Source: a virus. From it: 63,892 nucleotides of DNA. Position numbers and translations under genes: made by a program. The stretch lies in IMG/VR virus record IMGVR_UViG_3300046167_000699, positions 1-63,892 of that record; one strand, written 5' to 3'. Position 1 is the first letter of the stretch, and every line of letters starts with the position of its first letter. Below are positions 38,135 to 47,433 of this stretch, one piece after another. The notes beneath the pieces were generated by a model, which had not been told where the DNA came from, ran no database searches, and worked only from the letters and a program-made list of their open reading frames with translations.

Positions 38135-39304
38135 TTATTTTTTAAACTTAACCTTAAGCTTAGAGCTGTTAGTTCCACTGTCAACCGCGCGTATTTTCCA
38201 CCCATTAGCCGCTGTTACTTCTTCGTGAACCCCTCTCGGATTCATATCAACGTTTTTTGTGCGGGCCATACTATCCTTTACTGCATCGGCTTTGCCTTGC
38301 TCGTAAAAGTGTTGTGCGACTTGATCAGCGTTCATTGCGGTGAACAGCGATTTATGGTAGCCTTTGGCATCCGACATTTCACCTTTTTCGTTCAAGAACT
38401 TCTTGATAAAGTTATTAATGTCACCTTGGGTTTCCTTAACCTTGCCAGCGTCGTTAACCTTGAAGCGGTACTTTTTGTCCCCAACGCTGTAATCAAACCC
38501 TTGAAAACTTTCGTTGAATACTTTCGCGCTTTCGCGTTTAAACCTACTGGCTTGTTGTTCTGCAATTTTAGCAGCATCCTCACTCTCTTTTGTATAGCGA
38601 CTAAAAAATTCAACCGCTTTTTGCTGGTCAGGGTTTAACCTAGACCCAGCCTTAATTTCATCGTAATATTTAGACTTTAAACTGTCTAAGTGATCTTTAG
38701 CTTCCGACAATGCGCGCTTGCGTTCTATCTTTTTCAAACGAACCTCACGTTCATCGTCAAGATCTTCGTCGTAAGCAAATTTGTCATTTAATAGAAAATC
38801 TATATCTTCTCTATCGTATGCCTTGTATTTTGTTTCGTAATATTCACGAAGCAATTGATCTTCGTTTAATTGGGAGTAATCTGTATTAAGTCGTACGTAA
38901 TCCTCTAAAGTACCGCCTGTCTCATCCATAAAATCAACAACTTTCTGAATGTTTTCAGGTAAGTTTGCGCCGGCTTTTGTGGACTCCTCAATTGCTGTGG
39001 CTACGTCTTCTTCAAGTTGTTCCGCTGCCTCTTCGACTTCTTCGTCTGTAATCTCCTGCAGTGCGGACTCTTGTTCTACTACTTCTTCTCGAACAGGCTG
39101 TTCATCTTGAACGCGCTCTTCTTCTCTGGCAGGTTCTTCAACTGCTGTTTCGATGTTTTGTTCTGGTACTTCTTCGCTAACTGCGGGTTCGTCGCGTACA
39201 GGAACCTCATCTGTGCTTTGCTCTTGAACGGCATTAGCTTGCATGTTTACTTTGATAGTGCCGTCTTCGCCGACACCCACTACCGGGTTAGTTTCTTCAC
39301 TCAT
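38135..39304 (-). CDS. Capsid scaffolding protein
   Basis: A 389-residue highly charged protein. The first 130 residues are Glu/Val/Gln-rich and probably disordered (repeats of PVREE and EQ). The middle is long charged helices, and the basic C-terminus ends SKLKVKFKK, as in scaffold proteins whose basic tail binds the capsid protein. It lies between portal and major capsid genes, the canonical place. Confidence 0.85.
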   Translation of the reverse strand: MSEETNPVVGVGEDGTIKVNMQANAVQEQSTDEVPVRDEPAVSEEVPEQNIETAVEEPAREEERVQDEQPVREEVVEQESALQEITDEEVEEAAEQLEEDVATAIEESTKAGANLPENIQKVVDFMDETGGTLEDYVRLNTDYSQLNEDQLLREYYETKYKAYDREDIDFLLNDKFAYDEDLDDEREVRLKKIERKRALSEAKDHLDSLKSKYYDEIKAGSRLNPDQQKAVEFFSRYTKESEDAAKIAEQQASRFKRESAKVFNESFQGFDYSVGDKKYRFKVNDAGKVKETQGDINNFIKKFLNEKGEMSDAKGYHKSLFTAMNADQVAQHFYEQGKADAVKDSMARTKNVDMNPRGVHEEVTAANGWKIRAVDSGTNSSKLKVKFKK

Positions 39305-39331
39305 GATAAGATATTATAAAATTGTTATTAC

Positions 39332-39339
39332 TATAATTA
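39332..39339 (-). promoter_or_regulatory. Late intergenic motif TAATTATA, copy 1
   Basis: On the minus strand this reads TAATTATAGTAATAACAA, upstream of the scaffold gene and overlapping the stop codon region of the portal gene. The same TAATTATA core with A/T-rich downstream sequence recurs at 45288-45295 and 50031-50038. A late promoter or RNA-processing site is possible. In such A+T-rich DNA the evidence is modest. Confidence 0.35.
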
Positions 39340-41764
39340 CCTAGGTTCAAAGGTACCTAAGCCGAACCCTCCGCCAAGTATATCGTTCCCGGAGGATTCG
39401 AAATTTTTAGGTGGTGAGTCATTTTTTCTTTGATCAATTAACTCGCTTTGTTGAGTCGCTTGCATTTTAGTTCTTTCGTCTTTGCGATCTTCTTTTTGTG
39501 CCTCTTTAGACTTCTGACCATCAACCTCTATGCCTTTAAGTTGCATATTGTACTGGAACTCTAAAGCCATAAGCTCTTTCTTTAATTGAACCTCAGCTTG
39601 CATTTTCTGCTGCTCAATTTGAGCTTTCATTTGTTCAAGCTGCGCTTTTGTTTGGAACAACGCTTGGTCTTTTTGTACCTCAGCTTGTGCCGCTACTTGT
39701 TGTGCCTGTGCGTTTGCTTGTGCCTGCGCTTGTATGTTTTGCTGCTGCATTTCTTGATCGCGCAATTGTTTTTGCTTTCTACGTAGTTTTAACAGCTGGT
39801 TAGCTAGCTTTAGATTCTTAACTTCGCGTATGTCAATTGCATCTGATAAGTCTATAATACCAGCGGATAGTGCGGTTTGTATGTTATTTTCTAGCATACC
39901 TTTTTCTTCGTCATCTGGTGATAACTCTAGGACAATGCCGAAATCATGAAGATACAAATCGTTTAGCTCTTCCAACACGCCTACGTTAAAACCGCCTATT
40001 TTTTGTATAAACGCTTCTTTAGATGGACTGTACTCAAGTATATCTGATATTCTAAGTGATAAAGACTCTGCTGTATCTGCTGTTAAGAATAGACCAGAAT
40101 CCAATATATGTCTTGTAGCGGTATTTGAATTTGCCGCCGCTAATTTTTGTACGCCAACTAAAGCTCTTGCATCAGGGCTTGAACCGTCACGAGCTTCATT
40201 AAGACCCGTTACATCACGGATCATTTGTAGGTAATAGTTGTATGTTTGAATTAATGTTTGCAGCTTTTGGCCACCCGCGCCGGTTTGTAACGGTTGGATA
40301 GGTACTTTACCGGGATTCATATCACCCTCTTGTGTAAATGACCTACCAATAACAGAACCCGTCTGGAAGAACATATTAAGTGCCTCTTGCGGATTGTAGT
40401 TTGTTCCGTTGCCTAAATCAATTTCAGCAAGACCGTCCGCATCCATATAAACACCGTCGGGCATCATTTTAGATAGCACCTGCTGCATCTTTAAATGGGT
40501 AAGCTGTATCATATCAGCAAACCCCGTACAACGGCTCACAATAGATTCAATACGACCTCTGTACATTCTTGGAGCTACAATACTGTAATTCATTTTTACT
40601 TTATTGTAATCACTTTTAGGGCGTACCATATTTTTAGCCATACCCCATTCCAATAGCATACTAGGGCCTAATATCATAGCACCCTCGTATAACACCTCGA
40701 GCGAACGTGATGCTTTAGCAAACCCCTCTGAATCCGCTGGTGGATTAAATTGATCGTCTCTTGGTATAGCTTTTAAGCCACCGGTAGCTGTTTCTTTTAC
40801 TTTGTATACCTCGTTCATGTAGGTCTTGTAATTAAAATACAAAACCTGCACCGTATTAGAATCATAACCACGATCAGCGCCGTCATTAAATTGATTCCAA
40901 GAAGTTGTGTTATTATAAGACCCAGCTGCTTTTATTTTGTCAAGCTGAGCTTGGTCGAGTTGGGGGTATTGCTTTTTTAATTCGTTGATCGGTATGTTCT
41001 TAACTTCCCCAACATAGTATATGTCTTCAAAATAAGGAGACTCAGTGTAAGAGTAAACCAGGTTGGCTGGATCTACGTAGTCAATAACAACACCCTCGGA
41101 TTCTGAGAATGTATTTTTAACCGCACCAATACCAATGGTTGTTAAATCGTAATATACTCTTCTTTTAGTTAAATCATATTTGTTACCATCAAACAAAGTG
41201 TTAATTGCTATTTCCTCAGCTATTTCAATGCCTTGTTTATAACTTAGCTGCATATGCAACTCCAGCTCTTCTTTTGAACCTGGTAAATTTTCTTTATCGT
41301 TTTCGTATAAGTTAATACCAAACGCCTCAGCCGCATAATCGTTAATCTCCTGCGTTTGCATGTCCCTTATAATAGAGTCCATATACGCAGTGCGCTTTTC
41401 AACACCGTAAGGATCCTGCGAATACGCTTTTACGTCAAAAGATCTGTCCGCAATACCGTTAACCACAATATCAACAAACTTAGACAGTATAGGGACAGGC
41501 TTCCAATCTAAATTAAGATAAGACAAATCACCGTTAACTGATAATTCATCTTTATATTTTTGTATCGGCTGTTCGCCTCTAGCATATAATCTTAACCCGT
41601 GAAAACTATTTTGATTGCTTTGAAATCTTACGTTTCCTGAATTGCCTCCCGAACCATTCAGATTGAATAGCTCTACCTACCTGGCGGCCATACTCAAATG
41701 ACATCTTTTCCTGGTCGCTAGCAACCTGGCTAGGGAAAAAATTATTTACAACTGACTCAGCCAT
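39337..41764 (-). CDS. Portal protein, interrupted by a +1 frameshift
   Basis: The portal ring protein, about 808 residues if joined. The main frame (to 39337) contains the whole body: helical, membrane-free, with a Gln-rich C-terminal coiled coil (QAQAQANAQAQQ). The conserved N-terminus starts in another frame at 41764 (MAESVVNNFF) and stops at 41606-41608 after 52 residues. Switching +1 at GGGAGGC (41644-41650) joins EWFG to GNSGNVRFQSNQNSFHG and gives a continuous protein. Portal is essential, so either recoding occurs or one G is an error in the sequence. No start as good as 41764 is visible in the main frame. Confidence 0.85.
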
Positions 41765-41802
41765 AGTTTTATTTTATTATTTTCGATATATCTCCGTCTT
41801 GC

Positions 41803-43983
41803 TTATATCTTGCAATATTGAGATTTAGTTTTGTTCTTTGTAAAGCAGGCATTAGGTCTGTACATATCCTTGTGGCAAGCCATTACAGCTAATCCAGAGC
41901 TAATCGCAGCATCAAATTTTGTTCGATTATTTATATCGAACTTAGACCAATCGTTTAAAGTGTCATTAAAATACATACTGCCGTAAGTGCCATCTTCTTT
42001 TAACCCAATGTACTTATCTATGTACATCTCAATAGCAGCCGCATGCGCTTGCTTAATGTCCTCACTGGAGTTTGGTATACCTCCAATTTCTTTTTCAGTT
42101 ACAGAAAGCTTGTTCCACAATCTGTCAGGTCTATTCATAGAATAACCCCTGTACCCTCTACGCTTAAAGTAATAAAGCAATCTAGGTTTGTTATTCTCAG
42201 CTAATAAAGGCATTCCGTAAAAGACGCAAGCCATTAGCACGTCTTCAAAAAATATCTCCGCAGTTTGAGGCCTAGCTATATATTCTAAAAAGAATGTACT
42301 AGGCGGTGCGTCTTCCATGCTAAACTTTGTTAGTCCATGCAGCGCACCTTTTGAGCCCTTGCCGTCGGTAGTACCTGAAATATCGTAACTATCACAGCCG
42401 AATGCACCTATATGTTCATTCCCTGGATATTTTATACCGTTTTTAACAATTGATCTGTTTTGCACATCAGCATTAGGTATCCAAGACACTTTAAATCTGC
42501 CCTGCGGACTTGGTAAAAACATTACCTTAGTGTCTTTTACGCCTGCTTCCCACTGAAAATTACCGGTGGTTATAATATTAGTATTACGCAGATCGTCGTT
42601 ATAATCAATTTGTTCGTAAATTTTCGCTAAGTTAAAAATACTATTTTTAGTTTCATCTCTAAATGCGTGCTCAGTGGTACGCGGGAACTGTCTATAGTAT
42701 TCATTTAACGCGTCCTGGTCGCCCTTAAGGCCTTCAACTTCATTGTTCCAGTAATCTATAACTCCTGTATCAATAGGATCACCAAACGGATCTAAAATGG
42801 TTTCTTCTTTTGGAGTGTCAAATACAGGCTGTCCATGCTCGTCAATAAAACCTTCATAGTTCCATTCCATAGGAATAAACAAACTGTACAATCCTGATTT
42901 TGTTTGTCCGTTATTATTGCGCTTAGTAACGTCAGAGTCGTTGTAAAGCTTTTTAAAATTTCCGCCTCCTTTTTCTAAAGCGTTTGATGTAGAACCCATC
43001 ATACACTTGCCTATAATGCGACTACCTAACCTAAGACACGTTTTTGTCACGCGCCAATTGTTTAATATATTGTCCGGTCTTTCCCACTTACCACTTTCAT
43101 CGTGCACTAGTAGCTTTAGCTTTTCACCATCATAAGAGTTGTCTCCGGTGTTTTTCCAATCAATAGTTGTATCTAGACCTTCCATTTCAATACGCGTCTC
43201 CTTTGACTGTATAGATTTACGGGTTAGCTTAGAAGCAGGAACCCTATATGCCAGTTCAGTCTTCGGTCTATCCATACCATCTTGTATAGGTTTGAAGAAA
43301 AACGGGTAGTTAAGGGAAATCGGTACAACTTTGTCGGTAAACATTTTCTTGGCGTCACTACCTGATTTTGATAGTATACCGAATCTAGCGTCGCCTGATA
43401 TGGTCGCAAGGTTAACGGTTTCTCCTGATGCCATAAATGAGAATCCACTCCGTCTGTTTTTAAGGTAGCACATTCCGTAAGCTCTCGTGTCCGCTTTAAC
43501 GGCTTCCCAGAATATATAAAACAATCTGTTTGCTTCTCTGTAATCTGGGTGGCCAACGTCGATCTTACTCCACTGCAGGTACATGTAATGAGTGCCAGTA
43601 ATATAAGTTGGGACGTCTTTGTTATAAAACCAATAACCGTTTTCACGATTGTTAAATTCCTCATCTATATAGCCCTCCCATTTTTCTTTAAATTCGTCTG
43701 AATAAGACTGCCAATCGAATATACTTTTAATATTTTTAAGCTCCTTAGGATACTCCTTAACGGTCCATTTGTTAGCTTTTTTATTTAAGTTTTTAGGGAC
43801 CGGCGGTAAACCTATAACCAATCCTTGTATATCTATTATTTCGCCGACTTGGCCTGTCTTACTTATGACAATTAGATCTTGCTCTTTATTATAACCGTAC
43901 TTCCACTTTTTACCCTTATTTAATCGGTGTAGTGTAGTATGCTTTATAGGCTCTACTGTTTTTACTAAATTCTGCTCGTACAT
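41803..43983 (-). CDS. Terminase large subunit
   Basis: A 726-residue packaging motor. The ATPase has a deviant Walker A at LKNRRSGFS (about residues 174-182) and Walker B LLVHDE (291-296). The C-terminal RNase-H-like nuclease begins near GAFGCDSYDIS, with aspartates in metal-binding positions. Length and order with the portal and scaffold are as in other podophages. Which packaging strategy is used (headful or cos) cannot be told; the seamless end joining of the window slightly favours headful or a circular assembly. Confidence 0.9.
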   Translation of the reverse strand: MYEQNLVKTVEPIKHTTLHRLNKGKKWKYGYNKEQDLIVISKTGQVGEIIDIQGLVIGLPPVPKNLNKKANKWTVKEYPKELKNIKSIFDWQSYSDEFKEKWEGYIDEEFNNRENGYWFYNKDVPTYITGTHYMYLQWSKIDVGHPDYREANRLFYIFWEAVKADTRAYGMCYLKNRRSGFSFMASGETVNLATISGDARFGILSKSGSDAKKMFTDKVVPISLNYPFFFKPIQDGMDRPKTELAYRVPASKLTRKSIQSKETRIEMEGLDTTIDWKNTGDNSYDGEKLKLLVHDESGKWERPDNILNNWRVTKTCLRLGSRIIGKCMMGSTSNALEKGGGNFKKLYNDSDVTKRNNNGQTKSGLYSLFIPMEWNYEGFIDEHGQPVFDTPKEETILDPFGDPIDTGVIDYWNNEVEGLKGDQDALNEYYRQFPRTTEHAFRDETKNSIFNLAKIYEQIDYNDDLRNTNIITTGNFQWEAGVKDTKVMFLPSPQGRFKVSWIPNADVQNRSIVKNGIKYPGNEHIGAFGCDSYDISGTTDGKGSKGALHGLTKFSMEDAPPSTFFLEYIARPQTAEIFFEDVLMACVFYGMPLLAENNKPRLLYYFKRRGYRGYSMNRPDRLWNKLSVTEKEIGGIPNSSEDIKQAHAAAIEMYIDKYIGLKEDGTYGSMYFNDTLNDWSKFDINNRTKFDAAISSGLAVMACHKDMYRPNACFTKNKTKSQYCKI

Positions 43984-44255
43984 TATTTAGATCTTTTTTC
44001 AGCAAACCCTGAAAAAGCTTCTTTCTTTTCTTCTTTAGGCTTGTTCTCTAGTATGCGTTCTTCGTCTTGGATACGATTCAATATTTCAAAAGCATCAAAT
44101 ATAGCTAACTTTTTAGTGGCCGCTGCGTTTTTTAATCGATCAGCAGATATATCGTCATCAGAATCAACTATAGCTTCTTTAGCAACTTTAATAAGTTCTT
44201 CAACAGCTTTGTGACCAGCTAGGATTATACTCTTCTTCGTTTCCTTGATATTCAT
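43983..44255 (-). CDS. Small helical protein, candidate small terminase
   Basis: A 90-residue charged helical protein directly upstream of the large terminase, sharing one base with it. The frame is open to 44285, but the ATG at 44255 gives a start (MNIKETKKSIILAGHKAVEE, first 20 residues) resembling similar phage genes. It overlaps the end of the preceding gene by 56 bases in another frame. Small size, helical content and position suggest a small terminase or packaging accessory. No HTH is obvious, so the role is tentative. Confidence 0.6.
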   Translation of the reverse strand: MNIKETKKSIILAGHKAVEELIKVAKEAIVDSDDDISADRLKNAAATKKLAIFDAFEILNRIQDEERILENKPKEEKKEAFSGFAEKRSK

Positions 44256-44796
44256 ATTCGACTGTAATTTGATTGGCGGGTACACGGTATAATCGTTCGC
44301 CCTCTATATTAAATTCGTATTCCATACCAGGCTTAAAACCCACTAGCGCTCCTGCTTCGAAACCTTCGCTAGCATACTTAATAATACCTATCAAAGGTTC
44401 CTCTTTATGTAAGCTAAATTTATCTTTTGCCTTTATAGGTTTTACAAAACAAAAACCAGGCAAAGCATTCCATTCGCTATTGCGTTTGTATGCGTAAACC
44501 TGGTCAGGATATACAAAGAACATATCTTCTTTATAAAACGCTCGGCTGTTTTTTTCTTTGCCTCTAACGTCTCTAAATCTTCTAAACACATTATGATGCA
44601 CTATTATTTCGTCACCTTCCTGTATATCACCGTTAGTAATTTTGGGTACGCTATTAACTACGCCAAGCCTGCTCGTGTAGTGGTGGTTTTGTACTTCTGT
44701 ATTTAACAGCAGCTTTTTGCCGTTTATTTTTTTTTCGCTAGTAGATCGCCCCTCTTTAGGGCTAACTATAAAGTTGTATACGCTTTGCATTACCAC
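44200..44796 (-). CDS. GroES-like-fold structural or assembly protein
   Basis: A 198-residue protein with beta-rich pattern and the phrases NGDIQEGDEIIVHHN and FFVYPDQVYAYK. These resemble the barrel and roof region of GroES-type co-chaperonins (VxxGDxV). Glycines and hydrophobic strands follow the same rhythm. It could be a diverged co-chaperonin or a virion protein with that fold. It lies just ahead of the terminase genes, while a clear GroES is encoded separately at 47.9-48.1 kb. Confidence 0.5.
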   Translation of the reverse strand: MVMQSVYNFIVSPKEGRSTSEKKINGKKLLLNTEVQNHHYTSRLGVVNSVPKITNGDIQEGDEIIVHHNVFRRFRDVRGKEKNSRAFYKEDMFFVYPDQVYAYKRNSEWNALPGFCFVKPIKAKDKFSLHKEEPLIGIIKYASEGFEAGALVGFKPGMEYEFNIEGERLYRVPANQITVEYEYQGNEEEYNPSWSQSC

Positions 44797-45008
44797 TTAA
44801 GATCATATTCAATAGATATTGCCATGTTCTTGTTAAAGTCTTTCCACGGCATTACTAGTTCACCTTTTTGTATATATACAGAGTACTTATCAGATTCCTC
44901 TAGTATATTCACTATAGTATGACCACCATACACTTCCTGTCCAACAGAATAGTGCATGGCGTCATTTTTATAGTCTTTCCCAATACTAATCTTCCTTATT
45001 ATCTGCAT
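44790..45008 (-). CDS. Hypothetical protein
   Basis: A 72-residue beta-rich protein (start chosen at MQIIRKISIGK; an ATG seven codons upstream is alternative). It has GQEVYGGHTIVNILEE in the middle and ends EYDLKW. Both ends overlap neighbours by a few bases. No domain is recognised. It sits within the run of small genes before the terminase. Confidence 0.55.
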   Translation of the reverse strand: MQIIRKISIGKDYKNDAMHYSVGQEVYGGHTIVNILEESDKYSVYIQKGELVMPWKDFNKNMAISIEYDLKW

Positions 45009-45249
45009 TTTCCGCGATAGTTCCGTCAACTAAGCTAACGCTTACATTGCCGTAAGATTTTTCCAGATTAACTTGGAATACATTAAGCTCCTCTTTTGCT
45101 TTGTCTAATTTGCCAAGAAGCTCCATTTTTTGAACTTCTAGCCCGCCAATGCTTAGCTGAGTTTGGTTAATTAATTGCACGATTGCTTGAAGGCTTTCTA
45201 GCTCTTCAGCTTTAATCTTTTCGACTTTGGTTTCTTTTACTTTTTTCAT
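44986..45249 (-). CDS. Small coiled-coil protein
   Basis: An 87-residue lysine- and glutamate-rich protein, predicted to be mostly one long amphipathic helix with heptad-like spacing (VQLINQTQLSIGGLEVQKME). The acidic tail is DGTIAENADNKED. Function unknown. It follows an AT-rich intergenic region that contains the TAATTATA motif. Confidence 0.6.
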   Translation of the reverse strand: MKKVKETKVEKIKAEELESLQAIVQLINQTQLSIGGLEVQKMELLGKLDKAKEELNVFQVNLEKSYGNVSVSLVDGTIAENADNKED

Positions 45250-45287
45250 TTTTTTTTGGTTTAATATAATTAAATTATTGTTACTTT

Positions 45288-45295
45288 TATAATTA
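45288..45295 (-). promoter_or_regulatory. Late intergenic motif TAATTATA, copy 2
   Basis: Minus-strand TAATTATAAAAGTAACAA, about 40 bases upstream of the coiled-coil gene and 24 bases after the preceding stop codon. It shares the core with copies at 39332 and 50031. A promoter role is unproven. Confidence 0.35.
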
Positions 45296-45318
45296 CTTGA
45301 TTTGCCTGATAACTAAGA

Positions 45319-46251
45319 CTATACTGCAGCGCAATAATACGGCACTGGCCCACATAATATAACCGCGTCCGCGTTAAGCGTACCGGGCAAATCGTCATTA
45401 GGTGAAATTGTATTTAAAGTTGCCGATGTTGGCGTCCCGCTAGGATTAGCTGCCGTTAAACCGAATGCATACCAATTGAACAGTGCGGTGGTGGTTGGTG
45501 GATAACCATAATTGTATATTAAATTTGCTGTCGTGGAACTAGAAAAGTAGTACGTGTCTCTCCATATAAAGCTAAAAAATTCACCGTTAACCGCACTTGC
45601 TGTTGCTGCTGTAGAAGCTCCTCTATAGTCACCTAGCGTCAAAAAGTTTATGTAGTACGAGCTGTTAACATCCCATAAAGAATCTTGTGTAAAAGAAGCG
45701 GTAAGTAGCTGCCCGTTCCACCAAAGATTGATATCCGAAGCGTCTAGTACATTAGTTGCCTGGTCCGCTAGTGGTATGCTAAAGAAAATACTTACACCTC
45801 CATTTAAATTGCAATTTCCCGCACATTTTATCCACTTATCATTAACTGAAGTTAATCCTGATATGCTTGAATTTTGAGCAGAATGCAATTCAAATTCAGC
45901 TAAAGCAGTAGTAGGACTACCTGCTAAGTCGCCTTTTAATTCAATTACAAGTTTATTAGCTGCGCTATCGTATTTAAGCTCTACAGTATCGTAAAATTGA
46001 CCGCTAATTTCTTTGCCTAACGACAGTATTGTAAATGACTTTGCAACGGTCTCTTTGTTTGTGAACCAAAAGTCCATGGCATAGTCCATCGTAAATGGTG
46101 CAATAGCGGTGGCTCTTGGGTCCGCCCAAGTTAAGCTATCACCCGTCCCGTCAAGCACTAATGGGCAAGCGTTTGGTGGTGGATTTGGTATAGGCAAAGA
46201 CTGGCTGCAGCTGTCGCACCAATCAACTATATTCATTATCCCAATACTCAT
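45319..46251 (-). CDS. LamG/concanavalin-like adhesin protein
   Basis: A 310-residue protein with a jelly-roll (laminin G-like) pattern: paired beta strands, an FTMDYAMDFWF start to the domain, and WNGQLLTA-type turns also seen in the adhesin at 50.5-51.4 kb (YWNGTELT). Several cysteines occur near the start (WCDSC) and the end. Such proteins form receptor-binding or decoration structures. It follows, with two bases between, the small MGTF protein that is twice frame-shifted. Confidence 0.62.
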   Translation of the reverse strand: MSIGIMNIVDWCDSCSQSLPIPNPPPNACPLVLDGTGDSLTWADPRATAIAPFTMDYAMDFWFTNKETVAKSFTILSLGKEISGQFYDTVELKYDSAANKLVIELKGDLAGSPTTALAEFELHSAQNSSISGLTSVNDKWIKCAGNCNLNGGVSIFFSIPLADQATNVLDASDINLWWNGQLLTASFTQDSLWDVNSSYYINFLTLGDYRGASTAATASAVNGEFFSFIWRDTYYFSSSTTANLIYNYGYPPTTTALFNWYAFGLTAANPSGTPTSATLNTISPNDDLPGTLNADAVILCGPVPYYCAAV

Positions 46252-46252
46252 T

Positions 46253-46539
46253 TTACTTTATCGAAAGAATGTTAGTAGCGCCTGTTCCTGTAGCTAAAAC
46301 GTAATCACAGATGATCGGCAAAAAACAGCCATTACCCACATTTTTAAATACAACTGCGTCCGCAGCGGTAGGGAGCACCTGCGCTAAAGTCTTGTCCTGA
46401 TATAATTACCTTAACGTCGCCTGCAGGTACCTACATAAAGTGCAGCTCCGTTTAGCTTTGTTGTACCGTCTATTGTATCGCTAGGTGTGATAGCCGCGAC
46501 CGCTGTTGCAAATTCGGGTTGATTTGTAAAAGTTCCCAT
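46253..46539 (-). CDS. Small MGTF-type virion protein, two +1 frame breaks
   Basis: About 95 residues if joined. The start frame (MGTFTNQPEFATAVAAITPSD, first 20: MGTFTNQPEFATAVAAITPS) runs to LYVGT. A +1 shift near ACCTGCAGG (about 46421-46432) gives GDVKVIISGQDFSAGAP. A second +1 shift at CCCT (46370-46373) gives TAADAVVFKNVG and the conserved-looking end CDYVLATGTGATN. Homologous short proteins with this order are known to me from Bacteroidetes phages, so one intact gene is the likely ancestral or true state. No intact frame exists as written. Confidence 0.6.
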
Positions 46540-46559
46540 TATATATATTTATTTCTTTA

Positions 46560-46847
46560 TTAACATTTCCATCTACGGCGTGCGGCGCAGATACGTTTAT
46601 CTGGGGTTTTGCTACAATTGATATTGTGCATCTCCATTTGTCCTTTTGAGCGCGCACAATATGACGTGCGACGTTTACCACCGCCTGGCTGAGGTGCTTT
46701 TAGCTTACCGCCTGTTTCTCGGTTGTAAGCCGCGCGGCCCGCTGCTGTCATCCCGGCGCCCTCTTTAGCGCTTAGGAAGTGGCGGCCTTTTCCTTTTGTT
46801 GTTTTCTTCAGCTTTAGAAATGGGCTGTTTTGTTGTACGTATGCCAT
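46560..46847 (-). CDS. Lysine-rich NSPF-motif protein
   Basis: A 95-residue basic protein starting with NSPFLKLKKTTKGKGRHF, parallel to the protein at 16.6-16.9 kb. It contains GRAAYNRETGGKLKAP and a Cys/Arg-rich end (KRICAARRRWKC). The family is common in aquatic phages and giant viruses, without known function. Four cysteines may bind metal. A nucleic-acid-binding virion component is a reasonable guess. Confidence 0.7.
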   Translation of the reverse strand: MAYVQQNSPFLKLKKTTKGKGRHFLSAKEGAGMTAAGRAAYNRETGGKLKAPQPGGGKRRTSYCARSKGQMEMHNINCSKTPDKRICAARRRWKC

Positions 46848-46921
46848 AGTATAATGAAATAGGGGACGGGCAATAAAAATAAGGTAGCGATTCCTTTTCC
46901 TACACGCCCGATATAACCCCG
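46848..46921 (-). terminator. Possible terminator-like structure
   Basis: On the minus strand, GGGG then CGGGC and later GCCCG then CCCC can pair across a 34-base loop that has smaller internal stems. An A/T-rich run follows. It is a weaker and longer-looped structure than the hairpins at 35.7 and 36.6 kb. Confidence 0.4.
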
Positions 46922-47275
46922 TTATTTTTTAGTTTTTTGATATGCTTCTTTTTCCCAAGGGAGATCATGAGCACCTTCCATCATTGTTTGACGGGTGTAT
47001 ACTCTCGCGGGTGAACGAGTGTCTCTCTTCCACATTACTGTATCCGCTGTATAACCAAGTTTACCCTGAGCCATTTGCTCAAGATGCACTTTCTCGTGTT
47101 CAACAGCGTCGTTAATCTTCTTTTGTGGTAAGCCTTTTTGAACAAATATAGTGCCGTCGCGGTTAGCCTCGGCTTGTATGTTATCGCCTAACTGCTTTTC
47201 AAAAACAGGCGTCCCATGGTCTGACGCTTCTTTATTGATACCAAACAGCGTCTCTTTGTTCTTAAGTTTAAACAT
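46922..47275 (-). CDS. Zincin-like metallopeptidase domain protein
   Basis: A 117-residue protein carrying an HExxH motif at residues 60-64 (EHEKVHLEQMAQGKLGY), as in small phage zincin-like domains. The frame is open upstream to 47311, but MFKLKNKETLFG at 47275 is the natural start because the upstream part overlaps the Cys-rich gene. A third zinc ligand cannot be confirmed by eye. It could process virion proteins; activity is inferred. Confidence 0.68.
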   Translation of the reverse strand: MFKLKNKETLFGINKEASDHGTPVFEKQLGDNIQAEANRDGTIFVQKGLPQKKINDAVEHEKVHLEQMAQGKLGYTADTVMWKRDTRSPARVYTRQTMMEGAHDLPWEKEAYQKTKK

Positions 47276-47277
47276 TA

Positions 47278-47433
47278 CTAATCGCAATCGCAATCGCCGG
47301 TGCAGCCGCAATCGTCATCAATTGTTGTAAAATTTGCAGCTACTTTACCTGCTGCGTCAATAGTTACTTCCTGCATTGCGGGGTAACTGTTAATGCTTTC
47401 TTGCACTCTTTTAGTAATAGGTATTACTTTCAT
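47278..47433 (-). CDS. Small Cys/Asp-tail protein
   Basis: A 51-residue protein. Its first 35 residues include VTIDAAGKVAANF, and the C-terminus is a compact Cys/Asp cluster (DDDCGCTGDCDCD) suited to metal binding. The ORF lies tightly between the winged-helix-like gene and the metallopeptidase gene and overlaps the former by four bases. No known family is recalled. Confidence 0.6.
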   Translation of the reverse strand: MKVIPITKRVQESINSYPAMQEVTIDAAGKVAANFTTIDDDCGCTGDCDCD

